64,000 bases of DNA, taken from positions 28,505,501 through 28,569,500 of the forward strand of contig NW_027488367.1 in assembly GCF_051014445.1 (NCBI RefSeq). Direction: 5' to 3'. A program made the translations under genes and the position numbers. This document shows, piece by piece, positions 12,259 to 25,225 of this stretch (positions within the stretch are counted from its first letter, which is position 1; each line of letters begins with the position of its first letter). The DNA is from Colletes latitarsis. Lineage: Eukaryota; Arthropoda; Insecta; Hymenoptera; Colletidae. The notes under the pieces are model-generated. The model ran no database searches and was not told the DNA's origin. It was given only the letters and a program-made list of their open reading frames with translations.

Positions 12259-14446
12259 GGATAACGCATGTTAGGTCTTGGTTTGGTCTGGGATTTGCTC
12301 TCATCAGGGTCATACATTCGCGTTTTTCACATTCTTGTTGAACAGATCCCTGGCTTATTCTGGTTTGGATCACGTACTAATGTGGTACCACACTGAAACA
12401 GTCATTACAGCTGGTTTCAATCAATATTTTAGAGGATAACGCATGTTAGGTCTTGGTTAGGTCTGGGATTTGCTCTCATCAGGCTCGTACTTTCGCATAT
12501 TTCTCATAGTTGATGGCCAGATTCTGGGCTTTTTCTGGTTTGGATCACGTAGTAATGTGGTACCACACTGAAATAGTCGATTAAACCTGGTTTCTATCAA
12601 TATTTTTGAGGGTAACGCATGTTAGGTCTAGGTTAGGCCTGGGATTTGCCCTCGTCAGACTCATACTTTCGCATTCTTCACATACTTGTTGAACGTATCC
12701 TGGGTTTTTTCTGGTTAGGATCATGTAGTAATGTGGTACCACACTGATACAGTCCATTAAACATGGTTTCGATCAATATTTTAGAGAATAACTCATGTTA
12801 GGTCTAGGTTAGGTGTGGGATTTGCCCTCATCTGGGTCATACATTCGCATTTCTCGCATATTTGTTGGCCAGATCCTGTGCTGTCACAGGTCTGGATCTC
12901 GTAGTAATGTGGTACCACAGTGAAACAGTCCATTAAACCTGGTTTCGATCAATATTTTAGATGATAACGCATGTTCGGTCTAGGTTAGGCGTGGGATTTG
13001 CCCTCATCAGACTCATACTTTCGCATTCTTCACGTACTTGTTGAACAGATCCTGGGTTATTTCTGGTTTGGATCAGGTAGTAATGTGGTACCACACTGAA
13101 ACAGTCGATTAAACCTGGTCACGATCAACATTTTAGAGGATAACGCCGGTTAGGACTCGGTTAGGTGTGGGATTTGCCCTCGTCAGGGTCATACCTTCGC
13201 ATTTCTCGCATACTTGTTGGCCAGATCCTGTGCTGTCACAGGTCTGGATCTCGTAGTAATGTGGTACCACAGTGAAACAGTCCATTAAACCTGGTTTCGA
13301 TCAATATTTTAGAGAATAACGCATGTTAGGTCTTGGTTAGGTCTGGGATTTGCTCTCATCAGGGTCATACATTCGCGTTTTTCACATTCTTGTTGAACAG
13401 ATCCCTGGCTTATTCTGGTTTGGATCACGTACTAATGTGGTACCACACTGAAACAGTTCATTACAGCTGGTTTCGATCAATATTTTAGAGGATAACGCAT
13501 CTTAGGTATAGGTTAGGCCTGAGATTTGCCCTCATCAGACTCATACTTTCGCATACTTCACATACTTGTTGAACAGATCCCTGGCTTTTTCTGGTTTGGA
13601 TCACGTAGTAAAGTGGTACCACACAACCACAGTCGATTACTCCTGGTCTCGTTCAACATTTTATAGGATAACGCCGGTTAGGACACGGTTAGGTGTCGGA
13701 TTTACCCTCATCAGGCTCATACTGTCGCATATTTCTCATACTTGTTAGCCAGATCCATTGCTTTTTCTGGTTTGGATCACGTGGTACTGTGGTATCACAC
13801 TGAATCAGTCCATGAAACCTGGTTTCGACCAATATTTTAGAGGATAACGCACGTTATGTCTGGGATAGGTCTGGGATTTGCCCTCGTCAGGCTCATACGT
13901 TCGCATTTTTCACATACTTGTTGTACAGATCCCTGGCTTTTTCTGGTTTGGATCACGTCGTAAAGTGGTACCACACCGAAACAGTCGATTAATCCTGGTC
14001 TCGAACAATATTTTATAGGATAACGCCGTTTAGGACACTGTTAGGTGAGGGATTTGCCCTCATCAGGCTCATACTGTCGCATATTTCTCATACTTGTTAG
14101 CCAGATCCGTTGCTTTTTCTGGTTTGGATCACGTGGTAATGTGGTATCACACTGAAACAGTCCATGAAACCTGGTTTCGATCAATATTTTAGAGGATAAC
14201 GCATGTTAGGTCTAGGTTAGGCCTGGGATTTGCCCTCATCAGACTCATAGTTTTGCGTATTTCACATACTTGTTGATCAGATCCCTGGCTTTTTCATGTT
14301 TGAATCATGTGGTAATGTGGTATCACACTGAAACAGTCCATGAAGCCTGGTTTCGATCAATATTTTAGAGGATAATGCATGTTAGGTCAAGGTTACGCCT
14401 GGGATTTGCCCTCATCAGACACATACTTTCGCATATTTCACATACT
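12259..14446 (+). repeat. Block I higher-order repeat, truncated copy c
   Basis: Follows copy b from about 6,805 onward at offset 5,454 (marker 'cagtcattacagctgg' at 6,945 and 12,399). The offset falls to 5,101 by 13,566, because copy c lacks two monomers present in copy b: the one with 'tttttttctagtctgg' near 7,600 and the duplicated one near 8,077-8,250. The match stops at about 14,446 inside a monomer, after 'cacatactt', where block II sequence ('catggctagatcctggg') begins. Only about 12 monomers of the unit remain. Confidence 0.8.
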
Positions 14447-14470
14447 TCATGGCTAGATCCTGGGCTATTT
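14436..14470 (+). other. Block I / block II chimeric junction
   Basis: Up to about 14,446 the sequence follows the block I copy (offset 5,101 to copy b). After 'cacatactt' it changes to 'catggctagatcctgggc', a block II variant, whereas copy b continues 'attgaacagatacctggc'. Monomer phase is kept to within a few bases. This is an in-register fusion within one monomer, most simply an unequal exchange or replication template switch. Confidence 0.75.
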
Positions 14471-17019
14471 CTGGATTGGATCACGTAGTAATGTGGTAAC
14501 ACACTGAAACAGTCAATTAAACCTGGTTTCGATCAATATTTTAGAGGACAATGCAAGTTAGGTCTGGGATAGGTCTGGGATTTGCCCACAACAGGGTCAT
14601 ACTTTCGCATTTTTCACATACTTGTTGAACAGATCCTGGGTTTTTTCTGGATTGGATCGTGCAGTAATGTGGTACCACACTGAAACAGCCCACTAAACCT
14701 GGTTTCGATCAATATTTTAGAGGATAACGAAAGTTATGTCTAGGTTTGGCCTGGGATTTGCCCTCATCAGACTCATGCTTTCGCATTTTTCACATACTTG
14801 TTGAACAGATCCTGGGTTTTTTCTGGTATGGATCACGTAGTAATGTGGTACCACACTGAAACATTCAGTTAAACCTGGTCTTGATAAATATATTTGAGGA
14901 TAACGCATGTTAGGTCTGGGCTAGGTCTAGGATTTGCCCTCATCAGGCTCATACTTTCGCATATTTCTTATACTTCATGGATAGATCCTGGGCTATTTTC
15001 TGGTTTGGATCACATAGTAATGTGGTACCACACTGAAACAGTCGATTAAACCAGGTTTCGATCAATATTTTTGAGGATAACGCATGTTAGGTCTAGGTTA
15101 GGCCTGGGATTTGCTCTCATCAGGCTCATTCTTTCGCATATTTCTCATACTTGATGGCTAGATCCGGGGCTTTTTCTGGATTGCATCACGTAGTAATGAA
15201 GTTCAACACTGAAACTGTCGATTAAACCTGGTTTCCATCAATATTTTAGAGGACAACGCATGTCAGGTATAGGTTAGGTCTGGGATTTGCTCTCATCAGG
15301 GTCATACTGTCGCAGTTTTAACTTACTTGTTGAAGGGATCCTGGGTTTTTTCTGGTTTGTTTCACGTAGTAATGTGGTACCACACTGAAACATTCAATTA
15401 AACCTGGCCTTGATAAATATTTTAGAGGATAACGCATGTTAGGTTTGGGTTAGGTCTAGGATTTGACCACATCAGACTCATACTTTCGCGTTTTTCACAT
15501 ACTTGTTGAACAGATCCTGGGTTTTTTCTGGTTTGGATCACGTAGTAGTGTGGTACCACACTGAAACAGTCCATTAAACCTGGTTTGGATCAATATTTTA
15601 GAGGATAACGCATGTTAGGCCTAGGTTAGGTCTGGGATTTTCACTCATCAGACTCATACTTTCGCATTCTTCACATACTTGTTGAACGGATCCTGGGTTT
15701 TTTCTGGTTTGGATAACGTAGTAATGTGGGACCACACTGAAACAATCAATTAAACCTGGTCTTGATAAATATTTTAGAGGATAACGCATGTTAGGTCTGG
15801 GATAGGTCTGGGATTTGCCCTCATCAGACTCATACTTTCGCACACTTCACATACTTGTTGAACAGATCCTGGGTTATTTTCTGTTTTGGATCACATAGTA
15901 ATGTGGTACCACACTGAAACAGTCGATTAAACCAGGTTTCGATCAATATTTTTGTGGATAACGCATGTTAGGTCTAGGTTAGGCCTGGGATTTTCACTCA
16001 TCATACTCATACTTTCGCATTCTTCTCATACTTGTTGAACGGATCCTGGGTTTTTTCTGGTTTGGATCACGTAGTAATGTGGGACCACACAGGAGCAATC
16101 AATTAAACCTGGTCTTGATAAATATTTTAGAGGATAACGCATGTTAGGTCTGGGTTAGGTCTAGGATTTGCCCTCGTCAGGTTCATACTTCAGATATTTC
16201 TCATACTTCATGGCTAGATCCTGGCCTATTTCTGGATTGTATCACGTAGTAATGTGGTACCACACAGAAACAGTCAATTAAACCTGGTTTCGATCAATAT
16301 TTTAGTGGATAACGCAAGTTAGGTCTGGGATAGGTCTGGGATTTGCTCTCATCAGGCTCATACTTTCGCGTTTTTCACATACTTGTTGAACAGATCCTGG
16401 GTTTTTTCTGGTATGGTTCACGTAGTAATGTGGTACCACACTGAAACAATCAATTAAACCAGGTCTTGATAAATATTTTAGGTGATAACACATGTTAGGT
16501 CTGGGTTAGGTCTAGGTTTGCCCTCATCAGGCTCATACTTTCGCATATTTCTCATACTTCATGGCTAGATCCTGGGCTATTTCTGGATTGGATCACGTAG
16601 TAATGTGGTACCACACTGAAACAGTCAATTAAACCTGGTTTCGATCAATATTTTAGAGGACAATGCAAGTTAGGTCTGGGATAGGTCTGGGATTTGCCCA
16701 CATCAGGGTCATACTTTCGCATTTTTCACATACTTGTTGAACAGATCCTGGGTTTTTTCTGGATTGGATCGCGCAGTAATGTGGTACCACACTGAAACAG
16801 TCGATTAAACCAGGTTTCGATCAATATTTTTGAGGATAACGCATGTTAGGTCTAGGTTAGGCCTGGGATTTGCTCTCATCAGGCTCATTCTTTCGCATAT
16901 TTCTCATACTTGATGGCTAGATCCGGGGCTTTTTCTGGATTGCATCACGTAGTAATGAAGTACGACACTGAAACAGTCAATTAAACCTGGTATCGATCAA
17001 TATTTTAGAGGATAACGCA

Positions 17020-18070
17020 TGTTAGGTCTAGGTTAGGCCTGGGATTTTCACTCATCAGACTCATACTTTCGCATTCTTCACATACTTGTTGAACGGATCC
17101 TGGGTTTTTTCCGGTTTGGTACACGTAGTAATGTGGTACCACACTGAAACATTCAATTAAACCTGGTCTTGATAAATATTTTAGAGGATAACGTATGTTA
17201 GGTCCGGGTTACGTCTAGGATTTGCCCTCATCAGGCTCATACTTTCGCATATTTCTCATACTTCATGGCTAGATCCTGGGCTATTTCTGGATTGTGTCAC
17301 GTAGTAATGTGGTACCACGCTGAAACAGTCAATTAGACCTGGTTTCGATCAATATTTTAGAGGATAACGCAAGTTAGGTCTGGGATAGGTCTGGGATTTG
17401 CCCTCATCAGACTCAAACTTTCGCACACTTCACATACTCGTTGAATAGATCCTGGGTTATTTTCTGGTTTGGATCACATAGTAATGTGGTACCACACTGA
17501 AACAATCAATTAAACCTGGTCTTGATAAATATTTTAGAGGATAACGCATGTTAGGTCTGGGATACGTCTGGGATTTGCCCTCATCAGACTCATACTTTCG
17601 CATTCTTCACATACTTGTTGAACGGATCCTGGGTTTTTGCTGGTTTGGATCACGTAGTAATGTGGTACCACACTGAAACATTCAATTAAACCTGGTCTTG
17701 ATAAATATTTTAGAGGATAACGCATGTTAGGTCTGGGTTAGGTCTAGGATTTGCCCTCATCAGGCTCATACTTTCGCATATTTCTCATACTTCATGGCTA
17801 GATCCTGGGCTATTTCTGGATTGTGTCACGTAGTAATGTGGTACCACGCTGAAACAGTCAATTAGACCTGGTTTCGATCAATATTTTAGAGGATAACGCA
17901 AGTTAGGTCTGGGATAGGTCTGGGATTTGCCCTCATCAGACTCAAACTTTCGCACACTTCACATACTCGTTGAACAGATCCTGGGTTATTTTCTGGTTTG
18001 GATCACATAGTAATGTGGTACCACACTGAAACAATCAATTAAACCTGGTCTTGATAAATATTTTAGAGGA
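17020..18070 (+). repeat. Local 3-monomer higher-order repeat in block II
   Basis: The series 'ggattgtgtcacg ... caattagacctgg ... cacacttcacatactcgttgaa' starting near 17,292 is repeated from 17,821, 529 bp apart (three monomers), and the intervening monomer with 'gggtttttgctgg' near 17,630 is matched near 17,105 by 'gggttttttccgg'. Part of the same trimer returns at about 24,511-24,960 at an offset of 7,218 bp. The repeated open frames at 17,534 and 24,752 come from this copy relationship. Confidence 0.72.
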
Positions 18071-18361
18071 TAACGCATGTTAGGTCTGGGATACGTCTGG
18101 GATTTGCTCTCATCAGGCTCATTCTTTCGCATATTTCTCATACTTGATGGCTAGATCCGGGGCTTTTTCTGGATTGCATCACGTAGTAATGAAGTACGAC
18201 ACTGAAACAGTCAATTAAACCTGGTTTCGGTCAATATTTTAGAGGATAACGCAAGTTAGGTCTGGGATAGGTCTAGGATTTGCCCTCATCAGGCTCATAC
18301 TTTCGCATATTTCTTATACTTCATGGATAGATCCTGGGCTATTTTCTGGTTTGGATCACAT

Positions 18362-21300
18362 AGTAATGTGGTACCACACTGAAACAGTCCATTAAACCTG
18401 GTTTGGATCAATATTTTTGAGGATAACGCATGTTAGGTCTAGGTTAGGCCGGGGATTTTCACTCATCAGACTCATACTTTCGCATTCTTCACATACTTGT
18501 TGAACGGATCCTGGGTTTTTACTGGTTTGGATCACGTAGTAATGTGGTACCACACTGAAACATTCAATTAAACCTGGTCTTGATAAATATTTTTGAGAAT
18601 AATTCATGTTAGGTCTAGGTAAGGTCAGGGATTTGCTCTCATCAGGCTCATTCTTTCGCATATTTCTCATACTTGATGGCTAGATCCTGGGCTTTTTTTG
18701 GATTGCATCACGTAGTAATGATGTACAACACTGAAGCAGTCAATTAAACCTGGTTTCCATCAATATTTTAGAGAATAATTCATGTTAGGTCTAGGTTAGG
18801 TCAGGGATTTGCTCTCATCAGGCTCATTCTTTCGCATATTTCTCATACTTGATGGCTAGATCCTGGGCTTTTTCTGGATTGCATCAGGTAGTAATGAAGT
18901 ACAACACTGAAACAGTCAATTAAACCTGGTTTCGATCAATATATTAGAGAATAATTCATGTTAGGTCTAGGTTAGGTCTGGGATTTGCTCTCATCAGGGT
19001 CATACTTTCGCAGTTTTAACATACATGTTGACCTGATCGAGGGTTTTTTCTGCTTTGGATCGCATAGTAATGTGGTACCACACTGAAACAGTCGATTAAA
19101 CCAGGTTTCGATCAATATTTTAGAGGATAACGCATGTTAGGTCTGGGTTAGGTCTAGGATTTGCCCTCATCAGGCTCATACTTTCGCGTTTTTCACATAC
19201 TTGTTGAACAGATCCCGGGTTTTTTCTGGATTGGGTCACGTAGTAGTGTGGTACCACACTGAAACAGTCGATTAAACCTGGTTTCGATCAATATTTTTGA
19301 GGATAACGCATGTTAGGTCTGGGTTAGGTCTAGGATTTGCCCTCATCAGGCTCATTCTTTCGCATATTTCTCAAACTTGATGGCTAGATCCTGGGCTTTT
19401 TCTGGATTGCATCACGTAGTAATGTGGGACCACACTGAAACAGTCAATTAAACCTGGTTTCCATCAATATCTTAGAGGACAACGCAAGTTAGGTCTGGGA
19501 TAGGTATGGGATTTGCCCACATCAGGCTCATACTTTCGCGTTTTTCACATACTTGTTGAACAGATCCTGGGTTTTTTCTGGTTTGGATCACGTAGTAGTG
19601 TGGTACCACACTGAACCAGTCCATTAAACCTGGTTTGGATCGACATTTTAGAGGATAACGCATGTTAGGTCTAGGTTAGGTCTGGGATTTTCGCTCATCA
19701 GACTCATACTTTCGCATTCTTCAGATACTTGTTGAACGGATCCTGGGTTTTTACTGGTTTGGATCACGTAGTAATGTGGTACCACACTGAAACATTCAAT
19801 TAAACCTGGTCTTGATAAATATTTTAGAGAATAATTCATGTTAGGTCTAGGTAAGGTCAGGGATTTGCTCTCATCAGGCTCATTCTTTCGCATATTTCTC
19901 ATACTTGATGGCTAGATCCTGGGCTTTTTTTGGATTGCATCACGTAGTAATGATGTACAACACTGAAGCAGTCAATTAAACCTGGTTTCCATCAATATTT
20001 TAGAGAATAATTCATGTTAGGTCTAGGTTAGGTCAGGGATTTGCTCTCATCAGGCTCACTCTTTCGCATATTTCTCATACTTGATGGCTAGATCCTGCGC
20101 TTTTTTTGGATTGCATCACGTAGTAATGAAGTTCAACACTGAAACTGTCAATTAAACCTGGTTTCCATCAATATTTTAGAGGACAACGCATGTCAGGTCT
20201 AGGTTAGGTCTGGGATTTGCTCTCATCAGGGTCATACTGTCGCAGTTTTAACTTACTTGTTGAACGGATCCTGGGTTTTTTCTGGTTTGGTTCACGTAGT
20301 AATGTGGTACCACACTGAAACATTCAATTAAACCTGGCCTTGATAAATATTTTAGAGGATAACGCATGTTAGGTTTGGGTTAGGTCTAGGATTTGACCTC
20401 ATCAGACTCATACTTTCGCGTTTATCACATACTTGTTGAACAGATCCTGGGTTTTTTCTGGTTTGGATCACGTAGTATAGTGGTACCACACTGAAACAGT
20501 CCACTAAACCTGGTTGCGATCAATATTTTACAGGATAACGCATGTTAGGTCTGAGTTAGTTCTAGGATTTGCCCTCATCAGGCTCATACTTACGCATATT
20601 TCTCATACTTCATGGCTGGATCCTGGGCTATTTCTGGATTGGATCACGCAGTAATGTGGTACCACACTGAAACAGTCAATTAAACCTGGTTTTGATCAAT
20701 ATTTTAGAGAATAATTCATGTTTGGTCTAGGTTAGGTCTGGGATTTGCTCTCATCAGGCTCATTCTTTCGCATATTTCTCATACTTGATGGCTAGATCCT
20801 GGGCTTTTTCTGGTTTGTATCACGTAGTAGTGTGGTACCACACTGAAACAGTCCATTAAACCTGGTTTGGATCAATATTTTAGAGGATAACGCATGTTAG
20901 GCCTAGGTTAGGTCTGGGATTTTCACTCATCAGACTCATACTTTCGCATTCTTCACATACTTGTTGAACGGATCCTAGGTTTTTTCTGGTTTGGATAACG
21001 TAGTAATGTGGGACCACACTGAAACAATCAATTAAACCTGGTCTTGATAAATATTTTAGAGGATAACGCATGTTAGGTCTAGGTTAGGCCTGGGATTTTC
21101 ACTCATCATACTCATACTTTCGCATTCTTCTCATACTTGTTGAACGGATCCTGGGTTTTTTCTGGTTTGGATCACGTAGTAATGTGGGACCACACAGGAG
21201 CAATCAATTAAACCTGGTCTTGATAAATATTTTAGAGGATAACACATGTTAGGTCTGGGTTAGGTCTAGGATTTGCCCTCATCAGGCGCATACTTTCGCA

Positions 21301-24300
21301 TATTTCTCATACTTCATGGCTGGATCCTGGGCTATTTCTGGATTGGAGCACGTAGTAATGTGGTACCACACTGAAACAGTCCATTAAACCTGGTCTTGAT
21401 AAATATTTTAGAGAATAATTCATGTTAGGTCTAGGTTAGGTCTGGGATTTGCTCTCATCAGGCTCATTCTTTCGCATATTTCTCATACTTCACGGCTAGA
21501 TCCTGGGCTTTCTCTGGATTGCATCACGTATTAATGAAGTACAACACTGAACCAGTCAATTAAACCTGGTTTCGATCAATATTTTAGAGAATAATTCATG
21601 TTAGGTCTAGGTTAGGTCTGGGATTTGCTCTCATCAGGCTCATTCTTTCGCATATTTCTCATACTTGATGGATAGATCCTGGGCTTTTTCTGGATTGCAT
21701 CACGTAGTAATGAAGTACAACACTGAAACACTCACTTAAACCTGGTTTCCATCAATATTATTGAGGATAACGCATGTTAGGTCTAGGTTAGGCCTGGGAT
21801 TTTCACTCATCAGACTCATACTTTCCCATTCTTCACATACTTGCTGAACGGATCTTGGGTTTTTTCTGGTGTGGATCACGTAGTAATGTGGTACCACACT
21901 GAAACAATCAATTAAACCTGATCTTGATAAATATTTTAGAGGATAACGCATGTTAGGTCTGGGTTAGGTCTGGGATTTGCTCTCATCAGGCTCATTCTTT
22001 CGCATATTTCTCATACTTGACGGCTAGATCCTGGGCTTTTTCTGGATTGCATCACGTAGTAATGAAGTACAACACTGAAACAGTCCAGTAAACCTGGTTT
22101 GGATCAATATTTTTGAGGATAACGCATGTTAGGTCTAGGTTAGGTCTGGGATTTTCACTCATCAGACTCATACTTTCGCATTCTTCACATACTTGTTGAA
22201 CGGATCCTGGGTTTTCTCTGGTTTGGATCACGAAGTACTGTGGGACCACACTGAAACAATCAATTAAACCTGGTTTTGATGAATATTTTAGAGAATAATT
22301 CATGTTAGGTCTGGGTTAGGTCTGGGATTTGCTCTCATCAGGCTCATTCTTTCGCATATTTCTCATACTTGACGGCTAGATCCTGGGCTTTTTCTGGATT
22401 GCATCACGTAGTAATGAAGTACAACACTGATACAGTCAATTAAACCTGGTTGCGATCAATATTTTAAAGGATAACGCATGTTAGGTCTGGGTTAGGTCTG
22501 GGATTTGCTCTCATCAGGCTCATTCTTTCGCATATTTCTCATACTTGACGGCTAGATCCTGGGCTTTTTCTGGATTGCATCACGTAGTAATGAAGTACAA
22601 CACTGAAACAGTCCAGTAAACCTGGTCTTGATAAATATTTTAGAGAATAATTCATGTTAGGTCTAGGTAAGGTCAGGGATTTGCTCTCATCAGGCTCATA
22701 CTTTCGCATTCTTCACATACTTGTTGAACGGATCCTGGGTTTTTACTGGTTTGGATCACGTAGTAATGTGGTACCACACTGAAACATTCAATTAAACCTG
22801 GTCTTGATAAATATTTTAGAGAATAATTCATGTTAGGTCTAGGTAAGGTCAGGGATTTGCTCTCATCAGGCTCATACTTTCGCATTCTTCACATACTTGT
22901 TGGACGGATCCTGGGTTTTTTCTGGTTTGGATCACGTAGTAATGTGGGACCACACAGGAGCAATCAATTAATCCTGGTCTTGATAAATATTTTAGAGGAT
23001 AACGCATGTTAGGTCTGGGTTAGGTCTAGGATTTGCCCTCGTCAGGTTCATACTTCAGATATTTCTCATACTTCATGGCTAGATCCTGGGCTATTTCTGG
23101 ATTGTATCACGTAGTAACGTGGTACCACACTGAAACAGTCCATTAAACCTGGTTGCGATCAATATTTTACAAGATAACGCATGTTAGGTCTGGGTTAGGT
23201 CTAGGATTTGCCCTCATCAGGCTCATACTTTCGCGTTTTTCACATACTTGTTGAACAGATCCTGGGTTTTTTCTGGTTTGGGTCACGTAGCAGTGTGGTA
23301 CCACACTGAAACAGTCGATTAAACGTGGTTTCGATCAATATTTTTGAGGATAACGCATGTTAGGTCTAGGTTAGGCCGGGGATTTTCACTCATCAGACTC
23401 ATACTTTCGCATTCTTCACATACTTGTTGAACGGATCCTGGGTTTTTGCTGGTTTGGATCACGTAGGAATGTGGTACCACACTGAAACATTCAATTAAAC
23501 CTGGTCTTGATAAAAATTTTAGAGGATAACGCATGTTAGGTCTGGGTTAGGTCTAGGATTTGCCCTCATCAGGCTCATCCTTTCGCATATTTCTCATACT
23601 TCATGGCTGGATCCTGGGCTATTTCTGGATTGGATCACGTAGTAATGTGGTACCACACTGAAACAGTCAATTAAACCTGGTTTTGATGAATATTTTAGAG
23701 AATAATTCATGTTAGGTCTAGGTTAGGCCTGGGATTTGCTCTCATCAGGCTCATTCTTTCGCATATTTCTCATACTAGATGGCTAGATCCTGGGCTTTTT
23801 CTGGATTGCATCACGTAGTAATGAAGTACAACACTGAAACACTCAATTAAACCTGGTTTCGATCAATATTATTGAGGACAACGCATGTTAGGTCCAGGTT
23901 AGGCCTGGGATTTTCACTCATCAGACTCATACTTTCGCATTCTTCACATACTTGTTGAACGGATCTTGGGTTTTTTCTGGTGTGGATCACGTAGTAATGT
24001 GGTACCACACTGAAACAATCAATTAAACCTGATCTCGATAAATATTTTAGAGGATAACGTATGTTAGGTCTGGGTTAGGTCTAGGATTTGCCCTCATCAG
24101 GCGCATACTTTCGCATATTCCTCATACTTCATGGCTGGATCCCGGGCTATTTCTGGATTGCAGCACGTAGTAATGTGGTACCACACTGAAACAGTCCATT
24201 AAACCTGGTTTGGATGAATATTTTTGAAGATAACGCATGTTAGGTCTAGGTTAGGCCGGGGATTTTCACTCATCAGACTCATACTTTCGCATTCTTCACA

Positions 24301-25225
24301 TACTTGTTGAACGGATCCTGGGTTTTTACTGGTTTGGATCACGTAGTAATGTGGTACCACACTGAAACAGTCAATTAAACCTGGTTTTGATGAATATTTT
24401 AGAGAATAATTCATGTTAGGTCTAGGTTAGGCCTGGGATTTGCTCTCATCAGGCTCATTCTTTCGCATATTTCTCATACTAAATGGCTAGACCCTGGGCT
24501 TTTTCTGGATTGTGTCACGTAGTTATGTGGTACCACGCTGAAACAGTCAATTAGACCTGGTTTCGATCAATATTTTAGAGGATAACGCAAGTTAGGTCTG
24601 GGATAGGTCTGGGATTTGCCCTCATCAGACTGAAACTTTCGCACACTTCACATACTCGTTGAACAGATCCTGGGTTATTTTCTGGTTTGGATCACATAGT
24701 AATGTGGTACCACACTGAAACAATCAATTAAACCTGGTCTTGATAAATATTTTAGAGGATAACGCATGTTAGGTCTGGGATACGTCTGGGATTTGCCCTC
24801 ATCAGACTCATACTTTCGCATTCTTCACATACTTGTTGAACGGATCCTGGGTTTTTGCTGGTTTGGATCACGTAGTAATGTGGTACCACACTGAAACATT
24901 CAATTAAACCTGGTCTTGATAAATATTTTAGAGGATAACGCATGTTAGGTCTGGGTTAGGTCTAGGATTTGCCCTCATCAGGCTCATACTTTCGCATATT
25001 TCTCATTCTTCATGGCTGGATCCTGGGCTATTTCTGGATTGGATCACGTAGTAATGTGGTACCACACTGAAACAACCAATTAAACCTGATCTCGATAAAT
25101 ATTTTAGAGGATAACGCATGTTAGGTCTAGGTTAGGTCTAGGATTTGCGCTCATCAGGCGCATACTTTCGCATATTTCTCATACTTCATGGCTGGATCCT
25201 GGGCTATTTCTGGATTGGAGCACGT
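18362..25225 (+). repeat. Block II 39-monomer higher-order repeat, copy a
   Basis: From about 18,362 to 21,955 the sequence is matched 6,864 bp downstream (39 x 176) with few differences, and from about 22,400 to 24,510 at 6,863 bp. Matching landmarks include the frames at 18,392/25,256, 19,472/26,336, 20,880/27,744 and 24,199/31,062, and rare strings such as 'gaactgtcaattaaacc' with 'gttttaacttacttg' at 20.1/27.0 kb. The left limit lies in a KpnI-site monomer: upstream, 18,340 reads 'attttctggtttgg' where 25,204 reads 'atttctggattgg'. Confidence 0.85.

Larger units (their letters stand above)
1..14446 (+). repeat. Satellite block I (variant set I)
   Basis: This block is set apart by monomer variants rare or absent later: 'gaacagatccctggc', 'tgttggccagatcctgtgc', 'gccggttagga', 'gtcgcatatttctcatac' with 'ttagccagatcc', and 'ccgccctgaaactgcc'. 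It contains two long copies and one truncated copy of a higher-order unit. Compared with blocks II and III, the 'gaacggatcc' form of the BamHI element is missing and 'gaacagatcc' is used. The left end is cut by the window, so the block may extend further. The right end is a chimeric monomer near 14,447. No gene is visible; the open frames at 1,437, 8,465 and 13,566 are three copies of one segment and not genes. Confidence 0.85.
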
